DNA of 64,000 nucleotides from Solwaraspora sp. WMMD1047 (GCF_029626155.1 NZ_JARUBL010000001.1:6104501-6168500); one strand, 5' to 3'. Shown: positions 44,051 through 53,528, numbered from the stretch's first letter. Numbers and translations: made by a program. Notes: generated by a model not told the origin, from the sequence alone.

Positions 44051-46117
44051 GTGGCCGCGCGCAGTGTCTTCATCGCAAGTCTGGGCCCCGGCGGCGGCAA
44101 GTCGACGATCGCGCTCGGCCTGGCCGAGCTGCTTTCCCGGCAGGTCGGCCGGATCGCCGCCTTCCGGCCGCTGGTGCCGACCACCGGTCCGGATCCGATT
44201 CTCGCGCTGCTGCACGACCGCTACCGCGTCGAACTCCCGCTGGCCGAGCTCTCCGGCGCCGGCTACCCGGAGGCCGCCGCGCTCGTCGGTGACGGGCGCC
44301 GGGAGGAGCTGATCTCGCGGATCGTCGAGCGGTACCGCTCGGTGGAGCGCCGCTGCCCCGCCGTGGTGGTGATCGGCAGCGACTTCGACGACGCCGAGGA
44401 GAACGCCGGCGGGATGTCCCGGGAGCTGGCCTTCAACGCCCGGCTGGCGACCGAGTTCGGCAGCGTGGTGGTGGCCGTCATCGACGGGTTCGAGCAGGAC
44501 GAGAAGGCGATCGCCGGGGCCGCCCGGGGGGCGTACCACGAACTGACCGACCTCGGCGCGACCGTGCTCGCGGTGATCGCCAACCGGGTGCCGCACGAGA
44601 TGACGCTGCCGGAACTGCCGGTCCCGGCGTACGCGATTCCGGAGGTGCCGACCGTGTCGGCGCCGACGGTGGCCGAGGTCGCCGCGGCGCTCGGCGCCAC
44701 CCGGCTGGCCGGCGACGACTCCGCGCTGGACCGCGACGTGCTCGACTACGTGGTCGGGGCCGCCCACGTGCCGACGCTGCTGGACCATCTCACCGACGGC
44801 TGCCTGGTGATCACCCCCGGCGACCGGGCCGATCTGCTGCTGGCCGCCAGCGCGGCGCACGTGGCCGGCCAGGTCTCGGTCGCCGGGCTGGTATTGACCC
44901 TCGGTGAACGCCCGGACGAGCGGGTGATGCGGCTGCTGGAGCGGCTGCACAGCGGGTTGGCGGTGCTCTGCGTGCCGACCGACAGCTACCACACGGTGGC
45001 CGCCTCCAGCCGGATCGAGGGGCGGCCCAGCAGCGCCAGCCCGCGCAAGGTGGAGGCCGCCCTCGGGGCTTTCGAGTCCACGGTGGACACCGCAGAGCTC
45101 TCCCGCCGGCTGCGGGTCACCCGGTCGGTCCGGGTCACCCCGCTGATGTTCGAGTACGACCTGATCGACCGCGCCCGCGCCCAGCGCCGGCACCTGGTGC
45201 TGCCCGAGGGGCCGGCGGAGCGGATCCTGCGCGCCACCGAGATCCTGCTGCGCCGGGGCGTCGCCGAGCTGACCCTGCTCGGCGACCCGGCCGAGATCGG
45301 CCGCAAGGCCCGCGAGCTGGGGGTGGACGTCGAGGGCGCCACCATCGTCGATCCGGCCGACAGCCCGTGGCGGGAGGAGTTCGCGGTCGAGTACGCCGGG
45401 CTGCGCGCCCACCGGGGCGTCACCCTGGACCTGGCCCGGGACGTGGTCGGCGACCCGAACTACTTCGGCACCCTGATGGTGCACACCGGGCGGGTCGACG
45501 GGATGGTCTCCGGCGCCACCCGGACCACGGCGGCGACCATCCGACCGGCGTTCGAGATCATCAAGACCGTGCCGGGCGTCTCGGTCGCCTCCAGCGTCTT
45601 CTTCATGCTCCTCGCCGACCGGGTGCTGGTCTACGGCGACTGTGCCATCAACCCCGATCCGGACGCGGCGCAGCTCGCCGACATCGCCGTCTCCTCGGCC
45701 GACACGGCCGCCCGGTTCGGCGTCGAGCCGAGGGTGGCGATGCTCTCCTACTCGACCGGCACCTCCGGCAGCGGCGCCGACGTGGAGAAGGTCGCGGCGG
45801 CCACCGAACTGGTCCGCCAGCGCCGGCCAGACCTGCTGGTCGAGGGCCCCATCCAGTACGACGCCGCGATCGACCCGGCGGTGGCGGCCACCAAGCTGCC
45901 GGGCAGTTCGGTGGCGGGTCGGGCGACCGTCTTCGTCTTCCCCGACCTGAACACCGGCAACAACACCTACAAGGCGGTGCAGCGCTCGGCCGGCGCCGTC
46001 GCGGTCGGACCGGTCATGCAGGGCCTGCGCCGGCCGATAAACGACCTGTCCCGGGGCGCGACGGTGCCGGACATCGTCAACACGGTCGCCATCACCGCCA
46101 TCCAGGCCGCCGGATGA
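44051..46117 (+). CDS. pta: phosphate acetyltransferase, long form
   Basis: 688 residues. The N-terminal P-loop domain (GPGGGKST at 12-19) resembles dethiobiotin synthase. A DRTGG-type regulatory domain occupies the middle, and the C-terminal PTA_PTB catalytic domain starts about residue 375 (HLVLPEGPAERILRA) and includes GSSVAGRATVFVFPDLNTGN. It interconverts acetyl-CoA and acetyl phosphate. The stop overlaps the ackA start by ATGA, giving a coupled pta-ackA pair. Start GTG 44051; GTG 44045 is the alternative. Confidence 0.96.
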   Translation: MAARSVFIASLGPGGGKSTIALGLAELLSRQVGRIAAFRPLVPTTGPDPILALLHDRYRVELPLAELSGAGYPEAAALVGDGRREELISRIVERYRSVERRCPAVVVIGSDFDDAEENAGGMSRELAFNARLATEFGSVVVAVIDGFEQDEKAIAGAARGAYHELTDLGATVLAVIANRVPHEMTLPELPVPAYAIPEVPTVSAPTVAEVAAALGATRLAGDDSALDRDVLDYVVGAAHVPTLLDHLTDGCLVITPGDRADLLLAASAAHVAGQVSVAGLVLTLGERPDERVMRLLERLHSGLAVLCVPTDSYHTVAASSRIEGRPSSASPRKVEAALGAFESTVDTAELSRRLRVTRSVRVTPLMFEYDLIDRARAQRRHLVLPEGPAERILRATEILLRRGVAELTLLGDPAEIGRKARELGVDVEGATIVDPADSPWREEFAVEYAGLRAHRGVTLDLARDVVGDPNYFGTLMVHTGRVDGMVSGATRTTAATIRPAFEIIKTVPGVSVASSVFFMLLADRVLVYGDCAINPDPDAAQLADIAVSSADTAARFGVEPRVAMLSYSTGTSGSGADVEKVAAATELVRQRRPDLLVEGPIQYDAAIDPAVAATKLPGSSVAGRATVFVFPDLNTGNNTYKAVQRSAGAVAVGPVMQGLRRPINDLSRGATVPDIVNTVAITAIQAAG

Positions 46118-47253
46118 GCCGGATCCTGGTCGTCAACACCGGTTCGTCGTCGCTGAAGTACCGCCTCTACCAGGGCGCCGACGCGGTGGCCGGCGGCACC
46201 GTCGAGCGGATCGGCGAGCCGGACGGCGGACCGGCCGACCACGCCGCCGCGCTGGCCGACGTGCTGGCCGGACTCGACCTGGCCGGGCTGGCCGCCGTCG
46301 GGCACCGGGTGGTGCACGGCGGGGTGCGGTTCACCGAGCCGGTGCTCATCGACGACGAGGTGGTCGCCGGGATCGCCGCGCTGGTGCCGCTGGCGCCGCT
46401 GCACAACCCACCGAACCTGGCCGGCATCGAGGTCGCCCGCCGGCTGCTGCCGGGCGTACCGCAGGTCGCGGTCTTCGACACCGCGTTCCACCGCACGCTG
46501 CCGCCGGAGGCGGCCAGCTACGCGATCGACCGCCAGGTCGCGCAGGAGTACGGCATCCGCCGGTACGGCTTCCACGGCACCTCGCACGAGTACGTGACCC
46601 GGCGCACCGCCGAGCTGCTGGGGCGGGACCCAGCCGAGGTCAATCTCATCTCGCTGCACCTGGGCAACGGCGCCAGCGCGTGCGCGGTCGCCGGCGGCCG
46701 CAGCGTCGCCACCTCGATGGGAATGTCCCCGCTGGAGGGGCTGGTGATGGGCACCCGCAGCGGTGACCTCGACCCGGCCATCATCCTGGACCTGCAGCGG
46801 ACCGGGAACTTCTCGGTCGACGACATCGACCGGCTGCTCAACCAGCGCGGCGGCCTGCGCGGGCTCTGCGGGGCGAACGACATGCGCGAGGTGCTGCGCC
46901 GCCGGGCCGCCGGCGACCCGGCCGCGACGCTCGCCTTCGACGTCTACTGCCGGCGGATCCGGTCCTACGTCGGCGCCTACTACGCGATCCTGGGCCGGCT
47001 GGACGCGATCACCTTCACCGCCGGGGTCGGCGAACACGCCGCCCCGGTCCGGGCCGCCGCGTTGAGCGGGTTGGCGCGGCTGGGCATCGTGGTCGATCCG
47101 GGGCGCAACGAGGCGGCCGGTGGCGACCGGCCGATCTCCCCGCCGGGGGGCGAGGTCACGGTCTGGGTGGTCGGCACCGACGAGGAAGCCGAGATCGCCC
47201 GCCAGACGCGGCTGTTGATCCGCCGGTCAGGCGGATCAGCTCAACCCGACTGA
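46114..47253 (+). CDS. ackA: acetate kinase
   Basis: 379 residues. ASKHA-fold kinase with N-terminal VVNTGSSSLKYRL, HRVVHGG, DTAFHRTLPPEA, YGFHGTSHEYV, HLGNGAS and GTRSGDLDP. It converts acetyl phosphate and ADP to acetate and ATP (or the reverse), completing the Pta-AckA route. Coupled to pta. Convergent with the small membrane protein gene at 47311. Confidence 0.97.
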   Translation: MSRILVVNTGSSSLKYRLYQGADAVAGGTVERIGEPDGGPADHAAALADVLAGLDLAGLAAVGHRVVHGGVRFTEPVLIDDEVVAGIAALVPLAPLHNPPNLAGIEVARRLLPGVPQVAVFDTAFHRTLPPEAASYAIDRQVAQEYGIRRYGFHGTSHEYVTRRTAELLGRDPAEVNLISLHLGNGASACAVAGGRSVATSMGMSPLEGLVMGTRSGDLDPAIILDLQRTGNFSVDDIDRLLNQRGGLRGLCGANDMREVLRRRAAGDPAATLAFDVYCRRIRSYVGAYYAILGRLDAITFTAGVGEHAAPVRAAALSGLARLGIVVDPGRNEAAGGDRPISPPGGEVTVWVVGTDEEAEIARQTRLLIRRSGGSAQPD

Positions 47254-47310
47254 GCCGGTCGGCGGCGCTGGGCGGGGCCGGGCGGCGCTGGGTCGGTCGG
47301 CGGCGCCGGG
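47254..47310. repeat. short GC-rich direct repeats between convergent genes
   Basis: GGTCGGCGGCGCTGGG-type units recur three times in 57 bp. They may act as a terminator region, but no clean hairpin stands out. Confidence 0.4.
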
Positions 47311-47481
47311 TCAGCCGAGGGCGACCCAGGCGATCAGGGCGACCACGACGACAGCGGCGACGGCCGCGCCGATCAGCAACGGCAGCCGCGACGGCGCCTG
47401 ATTGGCGGCCGGATCGGGTTTCTGGGCGAACACCCGAAATGCCTCGGTGTTGCCGCTCGTGTCCCGGTACTCGTCAGACAT
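47311..47481 (-). CDS. small single-pass membrane protein
   Basis: 56 residues: a polar N-terminus (MSDEYRDTSGNTEAFRVFAQ), then one transmembrane helix (LLIGAAVAAVVVVALIAWVAL) at the C-terminus, so tail-anchored. No known family. The start is supported by TAAGGT 7 nt before the ATG (leaderless). Divergent from the lipoprotein gene with 76 bp between starts. Confidence 0.7.
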   Translation of the reverse strand: MSDEYRDTSGNTEAFRVFAQKPDPAANQAPSRLPLLIGAAVAAVVVVALIAWVALG

Positions 47482-47488
47482 GCGCAAG

Positions 47489-47494
47489 ACCTTA
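47489..47494 (-). promoter_or_regulatory. -10 element of leaderless promoter for the 56-residue protein
   Basis: TAAGGT on the minus strand, seven bases, then ATG 47481. Confidence 0.5.
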
Positions 47495-47557
47495 GCGAAA
47501 GCCTCCCGGCGCGGCTGTCCCGCACTCCCGGCCTGGTCGGCGAGGCACAATCGGGTG

Positions 47558-48535
47558 ATGCGCCGACACCCCACCGCCGTGGCGGCGGCAGCCCTGATCG
47601 CCCTCGGCCTGGCGGTCGCGGGCTGTTCGCCGGCCCCGGACCGGTCGCCGAACGGCACCGGCCCGACCACCGCCGCACCGACCGGCACCGCCGGTCCGGC
47701 CACCCCGTCGACCGGCCCGGCCACCCCGCCGGCCGGCCGCGCACCGGCGGAACGCTTCGACACGGCGACCCGGCAGCTCGAGTTCACCCGCGGCGAGAAC
47801 CGTCCGCTGGACGTCACCGTCTGGTACCCGGTCGGCGTCGGCGGCGACGTGGCCCGCGGTCGCTTCCCGGTGGTGCTGTTCAGTCACGGCCTGGGCGGTC
47901 GGCCCGCCGACTACCGGACGCTGCTGAGCGGCTGGGCGGCGGCCGGCTTCGTGGTGGCCGCGCCAAGCTACCCGCACACCAGCCGGGGCGTCGCCGACTT
48001 CCAGCTCCTGGATGTGATCAACCAGCCGGCCGACGCGTCCCACGTGCTGACCGGGCTGCTGGCCCTCGACGATCGGGCCGGCGACCCGTTCCAGGGCCAT
48101 CTGGACCCGGAGCGGGTGGCCGCCGCCGGGCATTCGGCCGGCGGGGTGACCACCATCGGGCTCTTCACCGCCGGCCGCGACGACCGGCTGGACGCCGGCA
48201 TCGTGCTGGCCGGCAGCGCGCTCGGGGTGGGTACCGCGTTCAGCGGGGCGTCGGCGCCGCAGCTGTTCATCCACGGCGAACTGGACGAGGTGGTGTCGTA
48301 CCAGTCGGGGCTGGCGGCGTACGACCGGGTTCCCTGGCCGAAGGCGATGCTGAGCCTGCCGGACGGCGACCACGGCGGGTCGCTCTCCCGGTCCGGCGAC
48401 CCGGCGCTGCGGGTGGTGGCCGAGACCACTGTCGAGTTCCTCCGCTGGTCGCTCTACGGCGACCCGGCGGCGAAGGGCCGGCTGCCGGCCGCCGCCGCCC
48501 GGGGTGGCCTGGCAACCCTGGACGACAACCTCTGA
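47558..48535 (+). CDS. lipoprotein alpha/beta-hydrolase (PAF-acetylhydrolase-like)
   Basis: 325 residues. Lipoprotein signal with lipobox LAVAGC (Cys23), a Thr/Pro/Gly linker to about 60, then an alpha/beta-hydrolase fold: DVTVWYPV, FSHGLGGRPADY (oxyanion region), nucleophile in AAGHSAGG, and catalytic His near DGDHGGSL. Resembles PAF-acetylhydrolase and dienelactone-hydrolase families; an extracellular esterase anchored to the membrane. Start ATG 47558, with a possible CACAAT -10 six bases upstream. Confidence 0.85.
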   Translation: MRRHPTAVAAAALIALGLAVAGCSPAPDRSPNGTGPTTAAPTGTAGPATPSTGPATPPAGRAPAERFDTATRQLEFTRGENRPLDVTVWYPVGVGGDVARGRFPVVLFSHGLGGRPADYRTLLSGWAAAGFVVAAPSYPHTSRGVADFQLLDVINQPADASHVLTGLLALDDRAGDPFQGHLDPERVAAAGHSAGGVTTIGLFTAGRDDRLDAGIVLAGSALGVGTAFSGASAPQLFIHGELDEVVSYQSGLAAYDRVPWPKAMLSLPDGDHGGSLSRSGDPALRVVAETTVEFLRWSLYGDPAAKGRLPAAAARGGLATLDDNL

Positions 48536-48552
48536 CCTGGGCCCGAACGGGA

Positions 48553-48584
48553 ACCGTCGCCCGGAGGTCTCTCCGGGCGACGGT
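48553..48584. terminator. 14-bp perfect hairpin between convergent genes
   Basis: ACCGTCGCCCGGAG and its exact complement (48571-48584) flank a GTCT loop; outer GGG/CCC extend the stem with one bulge. It sits 17 nt after the lipoprotein stop and serves both strands. Confidence 0.8.
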
Positions 48585-48628
48585 CCCGTGATCAGCCGGC
48601 CCGCCCTGGCCGGGGCGGGGTGGGCGGG

Positions 48629-49984
48629 CTAGTTGACCACTGGTTGAAGGCTGTCCGCGTACACGTTCGTCGGTTTGTCCCAGGTGATGCCGGACTGGGT
48701 CACCCGGGCGACCACGCCGTACCGGTGGTCGCGGCCGAAGACGTTCCCCCGGATTCTGATGCCGGCCGCGTTGAGGTCGGTCCGGATGCCGATCGAGTAG
48801 TTGCCGCCGTTGCAGTAGTTCCGCTCGAAGAGCAGGTTCGACACGATCGGGCCGGTGGTCGAACCGATCATGAGGCAGGCGTTCATCGGGTCGCGGGTGG
48901 CCGGGTTGTACGACTCCAGCGTGTTGCCGCGGACCACGATGTTCGACGCCCCGGTGGTCTGCAGCGTGTCGTTGTGCGACCCGGGCAGCCGCTTGAGGTG
49001 GTGGATCCAGGAGTCCTCCACCACCGTGTTGGTGCCCAGCCGGGGGCCGTCGATGGCGTTCGTGATCTCCACCCGGCGCAGGGTGTAGTCACCGCAGCAG
49101 ACCGCCACCTGGATGCGGCCCATCCCATCGACCTCGGAGTCCTCGACGAGCAGGTTCCGGGCGTTCAGCGTCCGGATGCCGTAGGTCACGCCGCACCTGA
49201 TCCGGGTGTTGCGGATCACCACGTTCGCGGCGCTGACCAGGACACACCCGTTGATGTCCAGGCCGTCGAGCACCTGGCCGTCGGTGGTCACGTTCACCGA
49301 GCCGGCCGCCCGCAGCCGGGTTCCGGCCGGCACACCGGTGTTGCCCGGGCCGGGGAAACCACTGGGCACCGCGGACGCGTCGACGTCGGTCGCCGATCCG
49401 GCCGGGGGTGCGTCGGCCTCGGCGACCGGTTCCGCTTCCGGTTCCGGTTCGGCCTCGCGCTCGTCGGCCGGCGCCTCGGCGACCGGCGGCCGGAATGTCA
49501 CCGGCCGGCCGTTCCAGGAGGACCCGACAATTGTTGCCGGCGCTTCATCCGAATAGATGAAACCCTTGACACAACCAAAGAGGTGTACGCCGCGGGCGGT
49601 GTAGTTGCCGAACACGATGCCGTTTGTCTTGGCCGCGGTGCAGTAGATGCGGGTGTTCTCGATGAGGGCACCGGAAAAGCCGTCGAAGACCCGGATCGAG
49701 TAGTCCCCGTGATATCGGACGGTGAGGTTCCTGACCGTGACGTTGTTTGCCTTGATGTGTATGTAGCCATTGACGTGTCGACCGTCCAGCACCGTCCCGT
49801 CCCTGGTCACGGTGACCGAACCGGCCGAACCGTCGGCCATGGCGGTACTGATCCCCACCCCGACCATACCCAGGCTCGTCAGCACGACGAGCAGAGTACG
49901 CGGCAGGCTGCGCCGCTTTCCGTGACCCACCCGTACGATTCGCGGTGCCCGTCGATTGCCTTTATAGGCCGCCAGGAAACTCAA
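48629..49984 (-). CDS. secreted right-handed beta-helix protein with two related halves
   Basis: About 451 residues. A signal peptide (PRTLLVVLTSLGMVGVGISTAMA) is followed by a first beta-helix block (GTVLDGRHVNGYIHIKANN, then NGIVFGNYTARGVHLFG), an acidic Glu/Pro/Ala linker (about 185-215) and a second block opening GQVLDGLDINGCVLVSAANV. The second ends in longer pectate-lyase-like coils (NDTLQTTGASNIVVRGN). Probably a polysaccharide lyase, or a binding protein for uronic-acid polymers; no catalytic triad can be named with confidence. TTG 49984 is chosen because AAAGGG lies 7 nt upstream; a longer TTG form (50017) lacks such a site. Confidence 0.78.
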   Translation of the reverse strand: MSFLAAYKGNRRAPRIVRVGHGKRRSLPRTLLVVLTSLGMVGVGISTAMADGSAGSVTVTRDGTVLDGRHVNGYIHIKANNVTVRNLTVRYHGDYSIRVFDGFSGALIENTRIYCTAAKTNGIVFGNYTARGVHLFGCVKGFIYSDEAPATIVGSSWNGRPVTFRPPVAEAPADEREAEPEPEAEPVAEADAPPAGSATDVDASAVPSGFPGPGNTGVPAGTRLRAAGSVNVTTDGQVLDGLDINGCVLVSAANVVIRNTRIRCGVTYGIRTLNARNLLVEDSEVDGMGRIQVAVCCGDYTLRRVEITNAIDGPRLGTNTVVEDSWIHHLKRLPGSHNDTLQTTGASNIVVRGNTLESYNPATRDPMNACLMIGSTTGPIVSNLLFERNYCNGGNYSIGIRTDLNAAGIRIRGNVFGRDHRYGVVARVTQSGITWDKPTNVYADSLQPVVN

Positions 49985-50251
49985 GATCGGACCCTTTCTT
50001 ACCACGACTGTCCACAATCAGCGATGCAGGACGGCATGACTGTAGCGGTCGATGGGAGGGTCGTAGTTCGACGCCGGAACGGTACCGAACGGAACCTGTG
50101 GTTTTCTTGAAGTACACCTTTGCGTCGACTGTGTCGGGCATTCGTTGTCATACCCAAGCTGCCCGAGTGTCCGTTTCCCGACGGAGAAAAGTCCGGATTT
50201 TCAGTATGCGGACTCAGCGTGTTCGTACAACCGCAGCCTGCTACCAGCTCC

Positions 50252-51205
50252 TCAGCGGGTGTGGTCGAGCACCAGCTTGCCGAAGACCTCGCCCGACGCC
50301 AGCCGCTCGAACGCCCCCCGGACGGCGGAGAAGCTGTGCACTCCGTCCACCACCGGCCGGATCCGCCGGGCCACGCAGAGCTCCATCAGCTCGGCGAGTT
50401 CGTCGGCGGTCCCCATCGAGGTGCCCAGGATCTCCAGGTGCATGGCGAAGACCCGACGCAGGTTGACGGTCGGCAGATGCCCGCTGGTCGCCCCGGAGAC
50501 CACGATCCGCGCGCCGGGAGCGGCCACCTTCAGCGAATGGTCGAAGGTCGCCGCCCCGACGGTCTCGATCACCACGTCGACGCGCTCCGGGAGCCGGGCG
50601 CCCGGCTCGACCGCGGTCGCGCCGAGCTCGGCGATCCGCTCCCGCTTGACCGGATCCCGGCTGGTCGCGTACACCCGCTTGCCGAGCGAGACGGCGAGCA
50701 CCACGGCGGCGGTGGCCACCCCGCCCCCGGCGCCCTGGACCAGCACCGAGTCGGCCTCCGCCACCCGCCCCCGGGCGGTCAGCATCCGGTACGCGGTCAG
50801 CCAGGCCGTCGGCAGGCAGGCCGCGTCGGCGAAGGAGAGGTCCGCCGGCTTGCGGATGAGGTTGGCCCGGGGCACCGCCACCCGTTCGGCGAAGGTCCCC
50901 TGGTGGTGTTCGGAGAGGATGGAGACGCCGCGCGGGTCGGCCGGGTCGGCGACCACCGGGTAGAGCACCACCTCGTTGCCGTCCGGGTCGACCCCGGCGG
51001 CGTCGCAGCCGAGGATCATCGGCAGCCGGTCCGGCGCCAGTCCCACCCCGCGCAGCGACCACAGGTCGTGATGGTTCAACGAGCTGGCCCGGACCTCGAC
51101 GGTCACCCAGTCCTCGTTCGGGTGGACCGGCTCGGGCCGGTCACCGACGACGAGTGCGGCGAGCGGGTTGTCGGGGTCGATTCCGGCGGCGTAGGCGGCA
51201 TCCAT
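50252..51205 (-). CDS. zinc-type alcohol dehydrogenase/quinone oxidoreductase family protein
   Basis: 317 residues, MDR superfamily. N-terminal GroES-like domain (VEVRASSLNHHDLWSLRG, LGCDAAG) and C-terminal Rossmann fold with VQGAGGGVATAAVVLA for NADPH. The structural zinc cysteines are absent, as in quinone oxidoreductases. Substrate unknown. The ATG at 51205 is preceded by TAGCGT with a 6-nt spacer, suggesting leaderless expression. Confidence 0.9.
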   Translation of the reverse strand: MDAAYAAGIDPDNPLAALVVGDRPEPVHPNEDWVTVEVRASSLNHHDLWSLRGVGLAPDRLPMILGCDAAGVDPDGNEVVLYPVVADPADPRGVSILSEHHQGTFAERVAVPRANLIRKPADLSFADAACLPTAWLTAYRMLTARGRVAEADSVLVQGAGGGVATAAVVLAVSLGKRVYATSRDPVKRERIAELGATAVEPGARLPERVDVVIETVGAATFDHSLKVAAPGARIVVSGATSGHLPTVNLRRVFAMHLEILGTSMGTADELAELMELCVARRIRPVVDGVHSFSAVRGAFERLASGEVFGKLVLDHTR

Positions 51206-51211
51206 GAACCG

Positions 51212-51217
51212 ACGCTA
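51212..51217 (-). promoter_or_regulatory. -10 element of leaderless promoter for the MDR oxidoreductase
   Basis: TAGCGT on the minus strand, six bases, ATG 51205. Confidence 0.45.
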
Positions 51218-51353
51218 ACAGCGTCCCCCGACCGACCAGCGGGACCGGCCCGACCAGCGGAACCGCCGGACCCGGCAACGGCGACCACCGGACCCGGCGG
51301 CGGACCCGGCGGCGGGACCGGCCCGGACAGCGGAAGCCGGCCCCACCATCGGC

Positions 51354-52532
51354 TCAGCCGCGGGCCACGCCGTCGCGCCGGGCGGCCTCGGCGACCGCCT
51401 CGGCCACCGCCGGGGCGACCCGGGGGTCGAGCGGCGACGGCACGATCGCGTCGGCGGTGAGCGAGTCGGCGACCACCGCCGAGATCGCGTCGGCGGCGGC
51501 GACCTTCATGCCGTCGGTGATCCGCACCGCGCGGGCGTCCAGCGCGCCGCGGAAGATCCCCGGGAACGCGAGCACGTTGTTGATCTGGTTCGGGAAGTCG
51601 CTGCGTCCGGTGGCGACGACCGCCGCGTGCCGGGCGGCCACCTGCGGATGCACCTCCGGCGTCGGGTTCGCGAGCGCGAAGATCACCCCGTCGGGTGCCA
51701 TGGCGGCCACCGCGTCCGCGGCGATCTGGCCGCCGGAGACGCCGATCAGCACATCGGCACCGCGCAGCGCCTCGACCACACCGCCGGTCAGCCCGGCGGC
51801 GTTCGTCAGCGCGGCCAGTTCCGCCTTGGTGGCGGTCAGGTCGGGGCGGTCCGGGTGCAGGATGCCGCGGGAGTCGCAGACCAGCACCTCGGCCGGGTCG
51901 ACCCCGCCGGCCACCAGCATCCGGGTCACCGCGACCCCGGCCGCGCCGGCCCCGCTGACCACCACCCGCAGGTCGCCGAGCTTCCGGTCGAGCAGGGCGG
52001 CGGCGTTGCGCAGGGCGGCCAGCACCACGATCGCCGTACCGTGCTGGTCGTCGTGGAAGACCGGGATCGGCAGCGCGTCGGCCAGCCGGCGTTCGATCTC
52101 GAAGCAGCGCGGCGCGCTGATGTCCTCCAGGTTGATCCCGCCGAACGACGGGGCCAGCGCGGTGACCACCGAGATGATCTCCTCGGTGTCCTGGGTGTCG
52201 AGGCAGATCGGCACGGCGTCGACACCGCCGAACTGTTTGAAGAGCACCGCCTTGCCCTCCATCACCGGCATCGCGGCGCGGGGGCCGATGTTGCCCAGCC
52301 CGAGCACGGCGCTACCGTCGGTGACCACGGCGACGGTGTGCGAGGTCCAGGTGTAGTCGCCGAGCAGCGCGGGATCGGCGGCGATCGCCTCGCAGACCTG
52401 CGCGACGCCGGGCGTGTAGGCCAGGGAGAGGTCCTCGCGGCTGGTCAGCGGGACGGTCGAGACGACGGCCAGCTTGCCGCCCCGATGAAGATCAAAAACA
52501 GGATCGCCAGGATCCACAATAGACGCAGACAT
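51354..52532 (-). CDS. NAD(P)-dependent malic enzyme, short bacterial form
   Basis: 392 residues, oxidative decarboxylation of malate to pyruvate. N-terminal malic domain: LSLAYTPGVAQVCEAI, YTWTSHTVAVVTDGSAVLGLG and metal-binding FGGINLEDISAPRCFEIE, then FHDDQHGTAIV. NAD domain: VVSGAGAAGVAVTRM. The ATG at 52532 has GGAG 8 nt upstream. The cofactor cannot be assigned from these motifs alone. Confidence 0.95.
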   Translation of the reverse strand: MSASIVDPGDPVFDLHRGGKLAVVSTVPLTSREDLSLAYTPGVAQVCEAIAADPALLGDYTWTSHTVAVVTDGSAVLGLGNIGPRAAMPVMEGKAVLFKQFGGVDAVPICLDTQDTEEIISVVTALAPSFGGINLEDISAPRCFEIERRLADALPIPVFHDDQHGTAIVVLAALRNAAALLDRKLGDLRVVVSGAGAAGVAVTRMLVAGGVDPAEVLVCDSRGILHPDRPDLTATKAELAALTNAAGLTGGVVEALRGADVLIGVSGGQIAADAVAAMAPDGVIFALANPTPEVHPQVAARHAAVVATGRSDFPNQINNVLAFPGIFRGALDARAVRITDGMKVAAADAISAVVADSLTADAIVPSPLDPRVAPAVAEAVAEAARRDGVARG

Positions 52533-52672
52533 TTGGTGACTCCAGGATGCGTGAAGCAGATGGACCAGCCGGCCTGACGCGAGATCATCGATTGCCGGCG
52601 GTACGGTGCGGGGGTCACCCGAGCACGGACTTCGAGCATAGTGCCGGCTTGCGGTCCAGGATGTGAGCAGGG

Positions 52673-53026
52673 TCATACCCGCCGGTAACCGAACCACCTC
52701 GGCGCCGGCCAGTACCGCAGCACCACCCGGCCCCGGACCTCGGCCACCCCGTAGCTGCGGGAGTCGTCGGTGGCCAGGTCGTTGTCGCCGCGTACCCACC
52801 AGCCGCCGTCGCAGGGTCGGACCGCGCGCTTGACGACCAGCAGGCCCGGCCGGCTCCGGAAGGTCGCCACCACCAGGTCGCCCGGGCGGACCGCCCGGCC
52901 CGTCCCGCGCACCAGCAACGCGTCGCCGTGGCGCAGGGTCGGCGCCATCGACGGCCCCGACACGAGTACGGCGAACAGCCACCGCCCCGCCCGACCACCG
53001 TTGCGGTGGCGCCACCGAACGGGCAC
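52673..53026 (-). CDS. sodX: nickel-superoxide dismutase maturation protease (S26 signal peptidase-like)
   Basis: 117 residues, compact S26-family Ser/Lys protease: nucleophile S26 in VSGPSMAPTL and general base K66 in LLVVKRAV, with the closing GDNDLATDDSR motif. It lacks a long membrane anchor. It is encoded head-to-head with sodN, and the family is known to remove the SodN propeptide. GTG 53026 follows GGAGGTG. The link to SodN is from gene context plus family knowledge. Confidence 0.9.
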   Translation of the reverse strand: MPVRWRHRNGGRAGRWLFAVLVSGPSMAPTLRHGDALLVRGTGRAVRPGDLVVATFRSRPGLLVVKRAVRPCDGGWWVRGDNDLATDDSRSYGVAEVRGRVVLRYWPAPRWFGYRRV

Positions 53027-53109
53027 CAGGTTTCACCTCCGCCCCGTCGGGGACGTCTTCCAGGAGTAGTGTCAACCCGGATCATCGCAAACATTCACGG
53101 AGGGTCCTG

Positions 53110-53517
53110 ATGCGACTTCCACGTATTCTCACGCCGCGCCTGGTCGCCCACGCCCATTGCGACCTGCCGTGCGGCGTCTACGACCCGGCCCAGGCCCGGA
53201 TCGAGGCCGAGTCGGTCAAGGCGATCGCCGAGAAGTACCAGGCCAACACCGACCCGGAGTTCCGCACCCGGGCGCTGCTCATCAAGGAGCAGCGCGCCGA
53301 GCTGGTCAAGCACCACCTCTGGGTGCTCTGGACCGACTACTTCAAGCCCCCGCACTTCGAGAAGTACCCCCAGCTCCACCAGCTCTTCAACGAGGCCACC
53401 AAGCTCGCCGGTGGCGGTGGCGGCACCAAGGCCTCCACCGATCCGGCCAAGGCCGACGAGCTGCTGCAGAAGATCGACGAGATCGCGAAGATCTTCTGGG
53501 AGACCAAGCAGGCCTGA
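53110..53517 (+). CDS. sodN: nickel superoxide dismutase precursor
   Basis: 135 residues. A 15-residue propeptide (MRLPRILTPRLVAHA) precedes the mature nickel hook HCDLPCGVYDP: His16 (mature His1), Cys17 and Cys21 bind Ni. The rest is the four-helix bundle (ARIEAESVKAIAEKYQ, KHHLWVLWTDYFKPPHFEKYP). Cytoplasmic homohexamer that dismutates superoxide. A Gly-rich insert lies near residue 100. GGAGGG lies 5 nt before the ATG. A 17-bp hairpin ends the transcript. Divergent from sodX, so Ni-dependent control may act on the 83-bp shared gap. Confidence 0.97.
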   Translation: MRLPRILTPRLVAHAHCDLPCGVYDPAQARIEAESVKAIAEKYQANTDPEFRTRALLIKEQRAELVKHHLWVLWTDYFKPPHFEKYPQLHQLFNEATKLAGGGGGTKASTDPAKADELLQKIDEIAKIFWETKQA

Positions 53518-53528
53518 GCTCACCACGC

